A stretch of 64,000 nucleotides of DNA, from positions 94,866,536 to 94,930,535 of the forward strand of contig CM067369.1 of NCBI GenBank assembly GCA_034401795.1, given 5' to 3'. Position numbers and translations under genes: made by a program. The notes under the pieces were generated by a model that saw only the letters and a list, made by a program, of their open reading frames with translations, searched no databases and was not told the origin of the DNA. Position 1 is the first letter of the stretch. Every line of letters begins with the position of its first letter. Below, one piece after another: positions 1 through 11,360 of this stretch. Origin of the DNA: Chaetoderma sp. LZ-2023a (Eukaryota > Mollusca > Caudofoveata > Chaetodermatida > Chaetodermatidae).

Positions 1-650
1 GTGGGCGGCTGTGGCAAACAGAGGTAACCAATGATCAGCTTATATATTACATGCATATGGCACAGTTCTAGGGCTCGTTTTCGCGACTGACGAAGTCAGT
101 GATTGACTGACGCAGTCCGTGGTTCATACGTTTTGGCGGTCTGAAAGTTGAAGATTTACTGACTTGGTTCGTCAATCCCACTTAATTTTACAACTTATTT
201 GAATGACGAGATCTCGTCAAAGTGTTAGTGTATGCGGTCGTCTGCGATTTACATAGGCTGAAATTAAAATCCAAATTGAATTACGATCAAATTAATTACT
301 AGGGTTAACGCAATTTAGAATGCTTGAGGGTTCAAAACATTGCCACGAAATTGCAATCGGCAAGCCTCGTCAAGTTACATAGATGCCGCTTTGGCGTTTC
401 TGTTTCGTGGTCAGTGGTTCCTGGGTCCTGGGTCCGTGGTTCCACGAACCAATTCAGTCACGAAAACCTCAACCTAAGGTCGCCTCTGTAATATAGCCGA
501 TACTTCTCAGGTTTCACAAATTATTCAAATTTAGCAATATTTACGACTGCCTGAGAGAATTCTTGTATTCACTCCTATACATGTCCACGTAACTCATATA
601 ATTCCGGCAGTCACGTGCACCCTGCACCCTGAAGCCATCATCGCTATGAT
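1..650. other. Non-coding stretch, no gene seen
   Basis: I see no coding signal here. Short palindromic words recur near the left edge (GACTGACGAAGTCAG and GACTGACGCAGTC, about 83-117), and around 411-445 there are variants of CCTGGGTCC and CGTGGTTCCACG. These look like the remains of small inverted repeats and match none of the repeat families found elsewhere in the window. Confidence 0.4.
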
Positions 651-999
651 TTAATTATAGAACTTCTCTAATATAGTCCTGCCAAATTTGCCAATAGCTA
701 CATCTAAATATGGCAATACATTATCAGCAGAACTGTCACGAACTTCACTCTCGACATTGGTTGTTTCACTTACACGCCATGTAGGACCTTCCGATTTAAA
801 ATCTGATATTTCAATTGACATGATCATTTGACATGATCTAAAGAACGCTACTATCTCTATATCCGATATCTCATTTGACCATTTTCTCACTCTCTTTATG
901 GTCGTGCGCTCATTTATTTCCACATCAAATGTTTCCGCTAGTTGACATTTTATTTCTTGATGTGTATAAAACTGCATAAAACTGGTAATATGTTTCCGT

Positions 1000-1626
1000 A
1001 TGGTAATATTGATAAAAAAAAATCTGGCCACATACCGGGGTTTACGCTTCATAATCGACATCAGTGATCGCGTTGCATTCATCGACTTGGCTATACCTAC
1101 GCGAAAACATATCACCACTAAGTATCGTATTGTCAACGCATATGGCCCAACCACCGAAATGCCAAAGAGAATCCAGCAATATTAGATCCACTCTATGCAG
1201 AACTGAGCTCCGCCATCACAATCCCAGCTAGATGGCAACTGTTCGTGTGTGGAGATTTCAAATCCAAGCTCGTTAAACTCAGAATTGCGGACTTGGCTTA
1301 TGCATGGGATCGTATGGAGAGGGGAGACGCAACAGCAATGGCGATTCACTGGTGGTATTCCTTAGTTTCAATGCCATATTTACCACAAATACGGCTTTCA
1401 AACACCCATGATGTCGCTGGACAACATGGATCGGACACATTGACTGCAACGCCCACAAAGGTTCTAAGGTTACAGATGTCTTTAAGCAAATAGAATTCAT
1501 ACTATGCAAGACAGAAGCAAAACCACTACATTGGAATGTTCGTTCCTATGGAAGAACATACTTCAATTCGATTCATCAGCTACCAGCACCATATGTGTTC
1601 TTAAAAACAACCGAACTAGGTATATT
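1000..1626 (+). pseudogene. LINE copy 1: endonuclease remnant
   Basis: The endonuclease nicks target DNA to prime reverse transcription. Visible APE-family landmarks, in order, are RKHITTKYRIVNAYGPT (about 1,102-1,152), LFVCGDFKSKL (about 1,240-1,272, the GDFN-type motif), FTTNTAFKHP (about 1,378-1,408) and KQIEFIL (about 1,484-1,504, the IDFIL-type motif). They sit in different frames, so the domain is interrupted several times. The start is taken at the first open codon showing endonuclease similarity; further 5' sequence may belong to the element but is unrecognisable. Confidence 0.75.
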
Positions 1627-1833
1627 GACGACCCTCCAGTAGTAAAGCTGTCAGCAGAGCGGAAAGCATTATGGCTTCGCATCTATCAAAGTGTCCAAGG
1701 TGAAGATCGCACCAAACTACGCCGGGATCACAATAATATTCTGCACCACATTAGCGAATGCTTAAAAGATCTTGCTATTCAACAAGCAGACTCCCTAGCA
1801 GATTGAATTACTGCCACGGATGACTGTCACAAA

Positions 1834-2960
1834 ATGTTTTGGGCCGCCCGAGCCGTGAGAGTTACTGACTACACACCACCACTCACTGTACACAACTCTG
1901 AAGTACACTTTATCGGGACTGACCAGGGCAAAGCCGATGCGATTCGAGAATGGTTCAAGGAACAGTTTACTGACAACGATGATGAGCCCTTGAACCCGTT
2001 CTCAGTAGACCACATGGCCATTACTAACACCAATTAAAGCAGCATAAGTTGCGAACGCACGTGAAGCCATGAAAAATGGACGTACATCTGGACCTGATGG
2101 CATGAGCCATGACCTATTCAAATATGTAATCGACATTATCTCAAAACCGAGCACGCACATAATAAATTCAGCTTTTATGCACCAGCTTCCAATTGACGCT
2201 GTGGGCAAAGGCACCCATATCGCACTACCCAAACCCATGAAGCAACCTGGCCCCCAGCCGATCTGAGGCGGATTGTGCTCCTCAACAGGATACGGAAAAT
2301 CCTATCCAATGTTACTCTATGCCGCATCCGAGACAAGATCGATGACTTCACCGGATCATGTCAAAGTTGGTTCAAACGTGGACGCAGCTGAGCAGACATT
2401 GTATGGACTCAACGTCTGCTCGGGTTGGTAGTCATGTCCAAACACTGGGATTTCCACAAAATGGGCATTGACATGTCACGAGCCTTCGACGCAGTTAAAC
2501 GCTCAAAGATCCTAGATGTACTACGCCATGCCAATTGCAATGAACATGAGCTACGACTAGTGAGACTACTGCTTGCAGACACCAAGCTAAGAGTACACTT
2601 CAAGTCAGTGAAGTCTGTAGAATTTGAGACATCAATCGGCTTCTTACAGGGAGATGTTCTATCTTTTCACATGTTACCTTGCTCCTGCATTGAAATATGT
2701 GCGGGAAGCTCCACAAGACACCCCATCCCACCCAGTGTCAATACTGGGCATGCCTCTAGAGATGGAATACGCCGACGATGTGGACTTTATAGATGAGGAA
2801 AGGAAAACCATTGACGACCTTCTCCTAAAAGCTGCAAGCAAACAAATAAATTTGAATCTCTTTATGGATGAATCCAAAACAGATTTCACCCACATATACA
2901 TATCTACAAAGAATGAAACTAAGGAAAATGACAATCCACTTCGTGGTGGCGAACTATGGT
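1834..2960 (+). pseudogene. LINE copy 1: reverse transcriptase remnant
   Basis: Reverse transcriptase landmarks follow in the expected order: KNGRTSGPDGMSHDLFKY (about 2,072-2,125), IDMSRAFDAVKRSKILDVL (about 2,467-2,523), IGFLQGDVLS (about 2,635-2,664) and the catalytic box EYADDVDFIDEE (about 2,767-2,802). The YADD box is intact at the residue level, although the domain is carried in at least three frames. The segment FMDESKTDFTHIYISTKNE (about 2,860-2,916) matters elsewhere: it recurs at 42.28-42.34 kb. Length and order fit a non-LTR reverse transcriptase rather than a retroviral one. Confidence 0.85.
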
Positions 2961-3555
2961 GGAAAAATAAAATCATGGGCTCACTGCTCTTCAGTACCGC
3001 TGACATTGGTGCGTCATTGGGAAAATAGCTGTCCAGTTCTTCTAGAAGCTATAGATTCGCAGATCAGATATGCCCTTGATAAAAAGGTTACGTTTATCCA
3101 ATGCAACCTGCGTATCCTTGGTGTCGTATAACTGCAGCAGCTGGGTAGCTCCAAAGGCAGCTCTAGACAAACTTGATGCCTGCCACAGCAAACACCTACG
3201 CACCATCACTGAACACGGATGGCCGGACAACATAATTTCTAATGATGCGCTATACAAGCTGTGTAATACGGCGCCGCTATTTCTAAAAGTTGTCCAGCAA
3301 AGGTGGTCCATGTTAGGTCATGTGCTAAGCTTGCCAGAAGAGACACAATGACAGAGATCCTTGGCGTCGCTCTACTCGGAGCCAGCACATACAACGCTAG
3401 GAGAGGACGTCATTGCATAAATCTGCTAAGCGTGCTACGAGGTGACCTCAAGAAAGCAGGACTCGGTACACTCAGATCAAGAATATACCTGAGGAAGCTA
3501 AGCATTTCAGCTGAGAACAAGACAAAAGCGATGAAGAACTGTTTGCAGCTGTAGA
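2960..3555 (+). pseudogene. LINE copy 1: post-RT C-terminal region
   Basis: After the catalytic box come KSWAHCS, then RLRLSNATCVSLVSYNCSSW, KLDACHSKHLRTI, RWSMLGHVLSLPEE and RGRHCINLLSVLRGDLKKA. The pattern W-x-GHVLxxPE followed by an RGR-type basic stretch is usual for the C-terminal part of APE-type LINEs. It is interrupted by frame changes. The same block is present in inverted copy 2 and in copies 3 and 4, which lets their ends be placed. Confidence 0.75.
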
Positions 3556-3817
3556 ATGATTCTACTACTACAGCCGCAGAATACAGTACTCATACATCAT
3601 ACATGGTAATACTATATTGAGTATTAATCTGTTTATGATCTCAGTTTATGTTAATAACTGCCCATGTGAAGCCCTAGCCACACCCGTTTCATGTACTATG
3701 TCCGTCACTGCCTTCCCGAATGCTACATCTATTTCAAGGCTAACGATCTTATGATTTGGTATAATTCTCCTTTGATCTATATTCTCCAGAAACTATGTCA
3801 AATTAGCATGATGGGCC

Positions 3818-4165
3818 TTTCCAGTTTTAGTTATGTCTCGCCCATCTCTAGCTAACCTTCACCCACACCTCGCTCGTGTTGGGATCGATCGATCCCCGAA
3901 CGCCCTGACTATTGATTTCGAGAAAACTATACAGGTAAGCTGTTGAATATCGTGAAACTAATTTGACTGGCATAGGCAGAAGTAGCACCCAGTCAAATTA
4001 GTTTCAAAATATTAAATGGCATGTTTATAAAATAGTGAAAACATACAATTCATCTAGAGCTTATTAGGCGTTTAAGACGGCAGCAACAACACCCAGAGAT
4101 CGATCAAATCACGAGCGATGTGTGGGTGGAGCTAAGCTAGTGATGGGCGTGGCGTAACCCAAACT
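3818..4165 (+). mobile_element. MITE family 1, fold-back derivative
   Basis: The central palindrome (GAAACTAATTTGACTGG at about 3,954 and CCCAGTCAAATTAGTTTC at about 3,988) is flanked on the left by the usual left end (CGCCCATCTCTAGCTAA, GATCGATCGATCC). On the right it carries an inverted copy of that same left end (GATCGATC, then GTGGGTGGAGCTAAGCTAG) in place of the normal right end. The copy therefore has two left ends facing each other. Confidence 0.75.
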
Positions 4166-4433
4166 CGAAAGTGCCATTCTCACCAATGCCGTAAATATTG
4201 TTGGTGATCAACAGTCTTAAAATGTTCAACAATCTTGGGATTAATCAATTGATTACTATCAAAACCTGCCACAAATGTATTTCTTTATAAGGATTTGATA
4301 CCGTGAAAATAAATCAAGTGACATAACACTGAGTCTTAAAGGCGTGGCCATCTAGCTTACTTTCTTAGTTCCAGTACCTACTCCCAAAAGGAACACATCT
4401 GAAAATAAATATCTACACACACCATAATAATTG

Positions 4434-4820
4434 ATGGATCCTGGTTTTAGCTATGCTCCACCAATCTCTAGCTAAGCTCCACCCAAGCTTTGCCCGCGTT
4501 GGGATTGATCGAACCCTGAACTCCCTAAAACCTCAATTTCCAGAAAACTATACAGGGAATAGTTTGAAAATAATTTGGCTGGATGTTGTTGCTGCCAGTG
4601 CAGCAATTACAGTCCCAAGTCAAATTAGTTTCGAATTATTAAAAATAATGTTTATTAAATAGCAAAGACATACACATCGTACAACTTGACGGAATATTAA
4701 GTGTTTATGACGGACTTAGATAGGCCATTCTTGACGTAATTGAGTGTGACATCAATCTAGATGTGATGGCATTCATTATGACGTCATACAGCAGACTGAC
4801 AGACTGAATTCTTCCATTGT
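4434..4820 (+). mobile_element. MITE family 1 copy, forward
   Basis: Complete layout: left end with AATCTCTAGCTAAGCTCC, the stretch TCCAGAAAACTATACAGGG, a degraded central palindrome (4,558-4,640), TGTTTATTAAATAG, then ATGACGTCAT near 4,780. The palindrome arms are more diverged than in most copies. Confidence 0.8.
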
Positions 4821-5514
4821 TAACAAACATATTGCCGTCAGTAAGCCGACAGACAACTCTCCATTCCATAAGCTCATGCACGTGATCTAAACACACTTAA
4901 TGCCACGAGATTACAGGATAATTTGATTATTTAGAGAAAGGTTACCGTCCTATAAGTTATAATATTTCAGGTATGTGTAATTTAGTTTTTATTGCTGTTC
5001 AACTCTCATCCGTTTCTCGAATCATAAATACACTTTGGGCCTGTACTATCAAACTACTAACAAAATTTAATTAGTTATAAACGTATTTTACACTAGTTTG
5101 ATTTTTGCGACACTTATGTGTACGATAGAGCCCGGAATTCGTATCTTCGCCAATTCGCTTATTATAGCTTTTCGTCGCGTGTGTCTTGGATGGTATTCAG
5201 AATCAGAATAATGTAGTTATAACAAGTTCAGCTATTACCCAGACAACTACATCTTTTGGCGGCATTTGTTCAGGTCTTATTAGATTGTTAGCGATTTAGA
5301 GAGGGGGTATACTCCGTGAGATTGATCAGTTTCTTTTTGTCTTGTATGTAGTTTTGCAAACGGAAAACGGATTCTCACATGGTTGGCTTAGTGATTATGC
5401 TAAGGGGTTTGTATGGATTCTAACAAGGATTTAAATCACAATTATAAATACTAATCTGACAAGTCAAAACACTCTGAGCAACATGGGCAAACAAGCTAAC
5501 CTTTAGACAAATAT

Positions 5515-5886
5515 ATGAATCCACTCTATTGATAAATCACGTGACGTCATAATCAACTACGTCACACGCACACCGACACGAAGGACGCAATGAGGTCCAT
5601 CATAAACCCTCAATAGCCCGTCAAGGTGTACTAATTGTACGTGTTTACTATTTAATAAACATTCTGCTGAATATTTTGAAACTAATTTGACTGGCGGCTG
5701 TTGCTGCTATAGGCAGGAACAACACTAAGTTAAATTCATTTCAAAATATTGAACGGCTTACCTGTATAGTTTTCAGGAATTGTGATTCAGGGTGTTCAAT
5801 GTTCGATTGATCCCAACACCGACAAAGCGTGGCTGGAGCTAAGCTAGAGATGGGCGGGTCATAGCTAATACCGAATTCATCCATTA
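5515..5886 (-). mobile_element. MITE family 1 copy, reverse
   Basis: Full-length copy in reverse orientation. It begins with the TGACGTCA-bearing end (about 5,541), then CTATTTAATAAACATTCTG, the central palindrome (about 5,675-5,755), CTTACCTGTATAGTTTTC and the left end AGAGATGGGCGGG near 5,846. Confidence 0.85.
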
Positions 5887-5924
5887 CGCTCGGTGCCTTA
5901 TCATACAGTATCACATTTCTGCCT

Positions 5925-6650
5925 GTCTGGCTGGTTGGCCGGCTGGCTGGTTGGCTGGCTGGATGGATGAAAGGATGGATGGGTAGGTGGTGGGTTGGAA
6001 GGAAGGAAGGACGAAAAGAAGGAAGGAAGAAAGGAAGGAAGGAGGAATGATAAAATGAATCAACAAAGGAATCATTAAACGAACGAAAGAGCGAGCGAAT
6101 CAACGGACTAATGAACCTACGGACTCATGGGCTAACGACATATCGAATGAATGAGCGGATGGGTGGGTGGGTTGGTGGGTTGGCTGGTTGATGGATGGAT
6201 GGATGTAGAGATGGATGGATGGATTGCTGGGTGTATGGGCTGGTGGATGGGTGGATGAATGAATGAATGAATGAATGAATGAATGAATGAATGAATGAAT
6301 GAATGAATGAATGAATGAATGAATGAATGAATGAATGAAGGGAGGGAGGGAGGAAGGAAGGAAGGAAGGAAGGGGGGAAGGACGGAAGGAGGAATGATAA
6401 AATGAATGATCAACCGAATCAACAAAGGAATCAACAAACGAACGAAAGAGTGAACGAACTAACGGACTAATGAACAAACGGACTCATAAGCTATCGACTT
6501 ATCTAATGAACGAATGAATGGCCGAAGAAAAGAAGGAGCGAATGAATGCACGAATGAAGGAACGAAAGCACGAACGAAAAGGTGGACGAAGGGGTAGATG
6601 GTCAGGTGGGCTCAAGAATGAACAAAGGAATGACTAACCCGTCAGCTTAA
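5925..6650. repeat. Tetranucleotide repeat field with internal duplication
   Basis: The tract mixes (GGCT)n, (GGAT)n, (GAAT)n (about 6,254-6,340) and (GGAA)n. A non-repetitive segment containing GGAGGAATGATAAAATGAAT occurs at about 6,038 and again at about 6,389, followed in both places by a matching CGGACTAATGAAC segment. A block of about 350 bp has therefore been duplicated in tandem. The open frames across it are only translated repeat. Confidence 0.85.
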
Positions 6651-7400
6651 TATAGCAATCACGGGCACAGTAAAATGTAACTTAATTAATGCTTTACAAG
6701 ATGTAGAAAAAAACATGCCATGAATCTAGCAGTAGGGGTTGTCAGTTATATCTTCGTTAATCTGAAATTGCATAAATCAAGCAATAAATGATACAACATC
6801 CCCCATTAGAAGTGACATCTTTATGGGAACAATCCAGTGATAGAGTATAAATCAGTTAATTTTGGAAAACCCAAGCAGGATTATTCAGTGTCCTATATAC
6901 CGGGTGTGTGGGGGGGGGGGGGGGGGGTGTGTTGGGGGATGTTGGGTTTGGTGTGTGTGTGTGCGTATTGTGCTCATATTAAAAGCAATGTAAATGTTGA
7001 CAGTTGCTTTCATAGACCTGGAACACCTTACAGTAACTGTATCTTCAAAATGTACATATTTTTCTCCAACTGCTCCGATATTCACCTAACATTTGTCAGT
7101 GCCATTGATTAATGTAATGCGTGAAGCAACTAGTGTGTGGCCCCATGTCATGATTTTTATTCCAGTCAGACGTTTCTGTAAATGTATGACGCCATGAATT
7201 TATATAATTTTTGTATGTTCCTGAAAGAAATAATTCTTAGTGCCAGATATTGGCGAGGTCTTGGACCATTTCCCCCTTAATAGATAACGCAATGGATGGT
7301 CATGACAAATTTGCCGTACGTTATACTTTTTGTCAAGTAGTCTGGTATATTACCATTTAACATGTCAGTCGTCAAAAGTTAAGTAACATTAACATATCTA
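6650..7400. other. Non-coding stretch with a poly-G run
   Basis: I see no gene. The only landmarks are a G-run of about 18 bases near 6,908-6,926 followed by a short GT-rich stretch (to about 6,965). Confidence 0.4.
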
Positions 7401-7419
7401 CATGCACTTCTTAGGTGTA

Positions 7420-7832
<413 letters not shown>

Positions 7833-8610
7833 AGAAACATCCTTTTTCGCTTTTGACCACTGTTTCTTGTGCTCTGCCAAAATTGTTAGCTTCCTCAGGT
7901 CCATTCTTGATCCAAGAGTCTGAGTCCTGCTTTCTTTTGGTCGTCTCATGGCACGCTTAACATATTTATGCGATGATGTCCTCTCCTGGCTTTATATGTG
8001 CTGGCTCAGTAGGGCAAATTCCAAGGCTCTCTGCGCTGGTATTTCGTCTGACATCCTTTGCTCTGCGACTCTTCCAGACAGCAGCAATACATTTCACATT
8101 TTGTAAAGTGCATCGTTGTAAATTATGTTCCATGCCCGTCGGTGTCCAGTGATGGTGTGGAGATCTTTGTATTAACAGGCAACATGTGTGTGTGTGTACA
8201 CCTACGTTTGGAGCAGCCCAGCTGTTACAGATATGCAGCATAAATGCTAGGCAGGTAGCGTTGCATAAGCGAAGTCCTTTTGTCAAGAACTTCTTTGTTC
8301 TAGGAATCCATAGCTTTCACAAGGACGGGGAAGCCATGTTCCCCATGCCGCAGTGTGCAGCAATGTCAGTATTGCAGAGCAGTGAGTCCAGGATTTTACT
8401 TTTCCCTCCACGGTTTGCCGCCACGAAGTGGATTGTCATTTCCTTCAAAGAAATTCTCAATTGTTAGTTTACTTGTAGCTATTGAGAGTAGTTCGTGAAT
8501 GGGTATCATTTCCTCCTCTATGAAATTCATATCGTCCGCACCTTTCATCTCTGGCGGCATACTCAGTATGCGCACTGGCGGTATGGTCTTGTGGAATCTT
8601 GCCACATCTC
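7833..8610 (-). mobile_element. LINE copy 2, 5'-truncated, reverse
   Basis: On the minus strand this fragment reads from just before the catalytic box (MPPEMKGADDMNFIEEE, about 8,515-8,565) through the C-terminal block (KGLRLCNATCLAFMLHICNSW) to LGSRMDLRKLTILAEHKKQW near 7,905. All of these align with LINE copy 1. The tyrosine of the YADD box is replaced (GADD). The 3' end GGATGTTTCTTCTGTCTG runs straight into the microsatellite. The copy is truncated within the reverse transcriptase and has several frame breaks. Confidence 0.85.
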
Positions 8611-9377
8611 CTGTAAATCGTGTCCACGATACTGGTAGGAGTATCGGCACCGATTGTCCTGCAACCAGTATCGGTGTGTATTGTCCAGTATTGTCTGGAC
8701 GGCGTTACTAGTAGACTAGTATCGTTGATTTTTCACAAAAAAATACCCTTACCGATACTAATGTCCAGTATTGTTAGACTACGATCATTGGGTTTTGGAA
8801 TATTTTAGGTGTAAGCCATTGTGATAATCCGCGGCCACCATCAGCATTCTCCGTAAATAGATGTATATCACGAGTCGAGATCATTATATCATAACTCAAT
8901 CAATATTTTTGCTAATCTCCTTTTGAATGTAAATTTGTAATGATATATCGTTAGGTCTCCGAGATGTTGTTCACTCCTTATCCCTAAGAGAATATAAATC
9001 ATCAGACCGAGGCCAAATACTTATTATCTCATTTGACTTCTTGGCAAACGCGTGGCTAGCTCTCAAATGGCAGGCTCAAAGAGTGAGGTGTTAGGACAAA
9101 TTTCGCGGCTGAGATAATAGATTTTTACTCGATCTCAGGAATGCAATGCTACAAAATAACATGCCGTACCATTTATAGCCACAAATCGTATATGGACCAG
9201 TTGCTAAAAATGTTATTTAAGAATTGTCCATGATCAGTTTTGAGCAATGGGTTTTCCAGTACATCGTTTCAGAAAACAATATTTACTAAATCAACTTGTA
9301 GCGTCTGTCTAGACATTTTGGCAGAGTATTCATAAAATCAACGATTCAATGGCCCATATATCCAGAAAAGCCGTTAT
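8610..9377. other. Non-coding stretch with reiterated CCAGTAT words
   Basis: I see no gene. Between about 8,625 and 8,790 the words CCAGTAT, AGTATCG and TACTAGTAGACTAGTA recur in both orientations, so the segment is rich in short inverted repeats. The rest is AT-rich DNA without recognisable features. Confidence 0.35.
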
Positions 9378-9381
9378 TTAA

Positions 9382-9614
9382 CCCTTTCATGCCAACGTCA
9401 GACAAAACCGGCCTCTATAGTGCTCTTGGTGAATGCTCATTTTCAGGCCAAAGGGAAGATTTTTTGTTTTAATTTACCGCTATTCCAGCTGTCTCGATAA
9501 CGGAGCCAGTCATTCCAGTGGTGAATTTTAAAAAATAGTCGTCTCGTGGCCTGTAAATGGACATTCAATAAGCAAATATTTGAATTATCTTGACCATATA
9601 TAGCCACTAAAGGG
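9382..9614. mobile_element. MITE family 2 copy (piggyBac-like)
   Basis: The ends CCCTTTCATG and CACTAAAGGG are flanked on both sides by TTAA (9,378-9,381 and 9,615-9,618), the target duplication typical of piggyBac-type elements. The interior is a palindrome centred near 9,500, with arms that include CCAGTCATTCCAGTGGT and AATGGACATTCAATAAG. No coding capacity. Confidence 0.85.
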
Positions 9615-9713
9615 TTAATAATACAGGGGATATTTATGGAGAAAAGATGGTAAACACTTTTCCCTTGCTATTCGTATTTATGGAAATGTAATATTTTTTT
9701 ATTGTCATTATGA

Positions 9714-9905
9714 ATAACAGGATCCAGTTCTAGCTATGCCCCGCCCATTTCCAGCTAAGCTCCGACCACTGTACACTTGTTAGATTCGTTCATCTAAGTT
9801 TCGAGGTAACCATACAGATAATCTGTTGACTATTTTTTTAAACTAATGCGGATGGTTGCTAGTGCTGCCTATGGCAGCATTTTTACACTAATAGGGCATG
9901 CAACC
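9714..9905 (+). mobile_element. MITE family 1 copy, 3'-truncated
   Basis: It has the left end (GCCCCGCCCATTTCCAGC) and a diverged central palindrome around GCTGCCTATGGCAGC (about 9,863). The right half with TGACGTCA is missing. Confidence 0.7.
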
Positions 9906-10029
9906 GTAAGTTTCTGGGTTCTGACCTACATGTCAGCTGCGCTATTGGCAAGAAACGTGTTTATTGTGAAATTATCGCGCATCACGATTCTGAAGACAGC
10001 TTCAGGAACAGCTGAGTATCCACTGGGTT

Positions 10030-11110
10030 AAGGAAGATTTAATTTTCTTTAGTCAGCGTACAAGGGATGGTCATTTATGGGAAAAGTTCTTGGCGCGTAG
10101 ACATTGGTCACGCGATCGTCTTTCTGCACCATCCCACGCGACCCTTCATCTTCGTCTTGCTGAAATTATGGCAGCCGAGTATAAAAGGAGTTGTTTCGGC
10201 AATGTGGGCATTTTAATAACGTCGTGATAGTGAGGGACATGTGGGCTATATCATTTGAGTCTAAAGTACTGCACAGCTATCTCGAGACAAAGGTGTCGAC
10301 TTTGGCCTGCCCTCCACGTGGACATTATCGCGTCACCAAATTAGTATAACGAGTAGAGTACAAGGCAGTATTAGAATAGTTTAAGGGGATCGTTTCCCCC
10401 AATATTTGAAGCTCCTCTGGGCATCGTCCAGACAGCCAGATGGCGTCTGAAGAAATTAAGTGACATCTTTATTAAGTGGGCTAAACCGGTCATTGAAGAG
10501 TGTTTTCTTAGCAAAAGGAAGTCGTACAAGTTAGTTCTTAATCTTAGTGAACATCGTTTATCAGACAGAACACATATTCAGTCAAACAAGACGTTCTAAC
10601 TTACTGTCTGCCCCTCCAAGGTTAGTAACGGGAGACGTCTAGCAAGACAATACTGAAATTCAGTGAAGAAATTAGAAAGGTCTCGACGTTATATAAGACA
10701 GGCGGATGCCATTTGTAAATCCGCATCCGAGACATTCATTCACAACTTACATTTAGTACAAACGGATGCTACCTCATGTTTCCACTTCATCAGCAGTTGG
10801 AGACTCCGCTGACATCCGTGTCCGCGACGGAGCCAAAGCAACCCTGTCTTCTATATCTCCTCCTGCTAATTCCTGCATATGGTCAACTGCCATTCCGGAG
10901 GCATCATCTATCAAGATTGAGTACTTTATCAGCTAGCTTAGGGCTGGAGAGAGTGACCCATGTCAGTAGTTCGTGCTTCGGGCATCTCCACCAATACCAC
11001 CCCACCCCCCAAACCACCCACCCCTGAGTGACTTGGCAGAGTCGGTTGGTAGACAGTATTGCGTCACCACGCCGAAGGAGCGTGCGACTTCCGCAATCTG
11101 AATGCGCATA
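10030..11110. other. Non-coding stretch, no gene seen
   Basis: I see no recognisable coding or repeat family. One TATATAAG word (about 10,690) is followed by GGATGCCATTTGTAAATCC, which contains a small inverted repeat. This is too little to call a promoter. Confidence 0.35.
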
Positions 11111-11114
11111 CTCT

Positions 11115-11360
11115 TGCCTATGTAATGGACTGGCTATGGCAGCAACAGCGCTCAGTAAAATTAGTTTTGAAATATTCTACAACATGTTTATTAAATAGTA
11201 ATTAGTACAACAACGCATAGTCCGTCATTAATTAAGCTTTCGTGAGTATCTTATCTACGTCATTCATGACGTCATTGATTATGACGCCGGCCTACACATC
11301 AGGTTGTTGTTTCTGACGTCATCTGATTGATGAACAAATTGGAAAGGTCCATTTAAACTC
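11115..11360 (+). mobile_element. MITE family 1 copy, right half
   Basis: It starts inside the palindrome (GGCAGCAACAGCGC) and continues through ATGTTTATTAAATAGTAA, then three CRE-type words (ATGACGTCAT near 11,267, ATGACGCCGG, TGACGTCATC near 11,315), to the right tip ATTGGAAAGGTCCATTT. The left half is absent. Confidence 0.8.

Larger units (their letters stand above)
1000..3600 (+). mobile_element. Broken near-full-length APE-type LINE (copy 1)
   Basis: This is a non-LTR retrotransposon carrying an apurinic-type endonuclease, a reverse transcriptase and a C-terminal region, in that order, on the plus strand. The three parts appear as short open segments scattered over all three frames, so the copy is dead with many frameshifts and stops. 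The 3' end carries CTACTACTACAGCC, shared with the LINE 3' ends near 46,975 and 60,730. No RNase H domain is visible, which with the APE endonuclease suggests an RTE-like or related lineage; I cannot fix the clade by eye. Three more fragments of the same family lie at 7.8-8.6 kb, 42.3-47.0 kb (two halves) and 60.5-60.8 kb. The copies differ by roughly 15-20 percent where I compared them, so the family is old in this locus. The 5' limit is uncertain. Confidence 0.85.

Noticed and set aside
651-1154. 167-codon minus-strand open frame, one of the longest non-repetitive frames in the window
   Set aside because: Its first third lies antisense to the LINE endonuclease, and the rest shows no recognisable domain. 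I cannot support it as a gene, although 651-985 could hold a small coding remnant.
6100-6477. Serine-, histidine- and isoleucine-rich open frames
   Set aside because: They are translations of (GAAT)n and (GGAA)n repeats.
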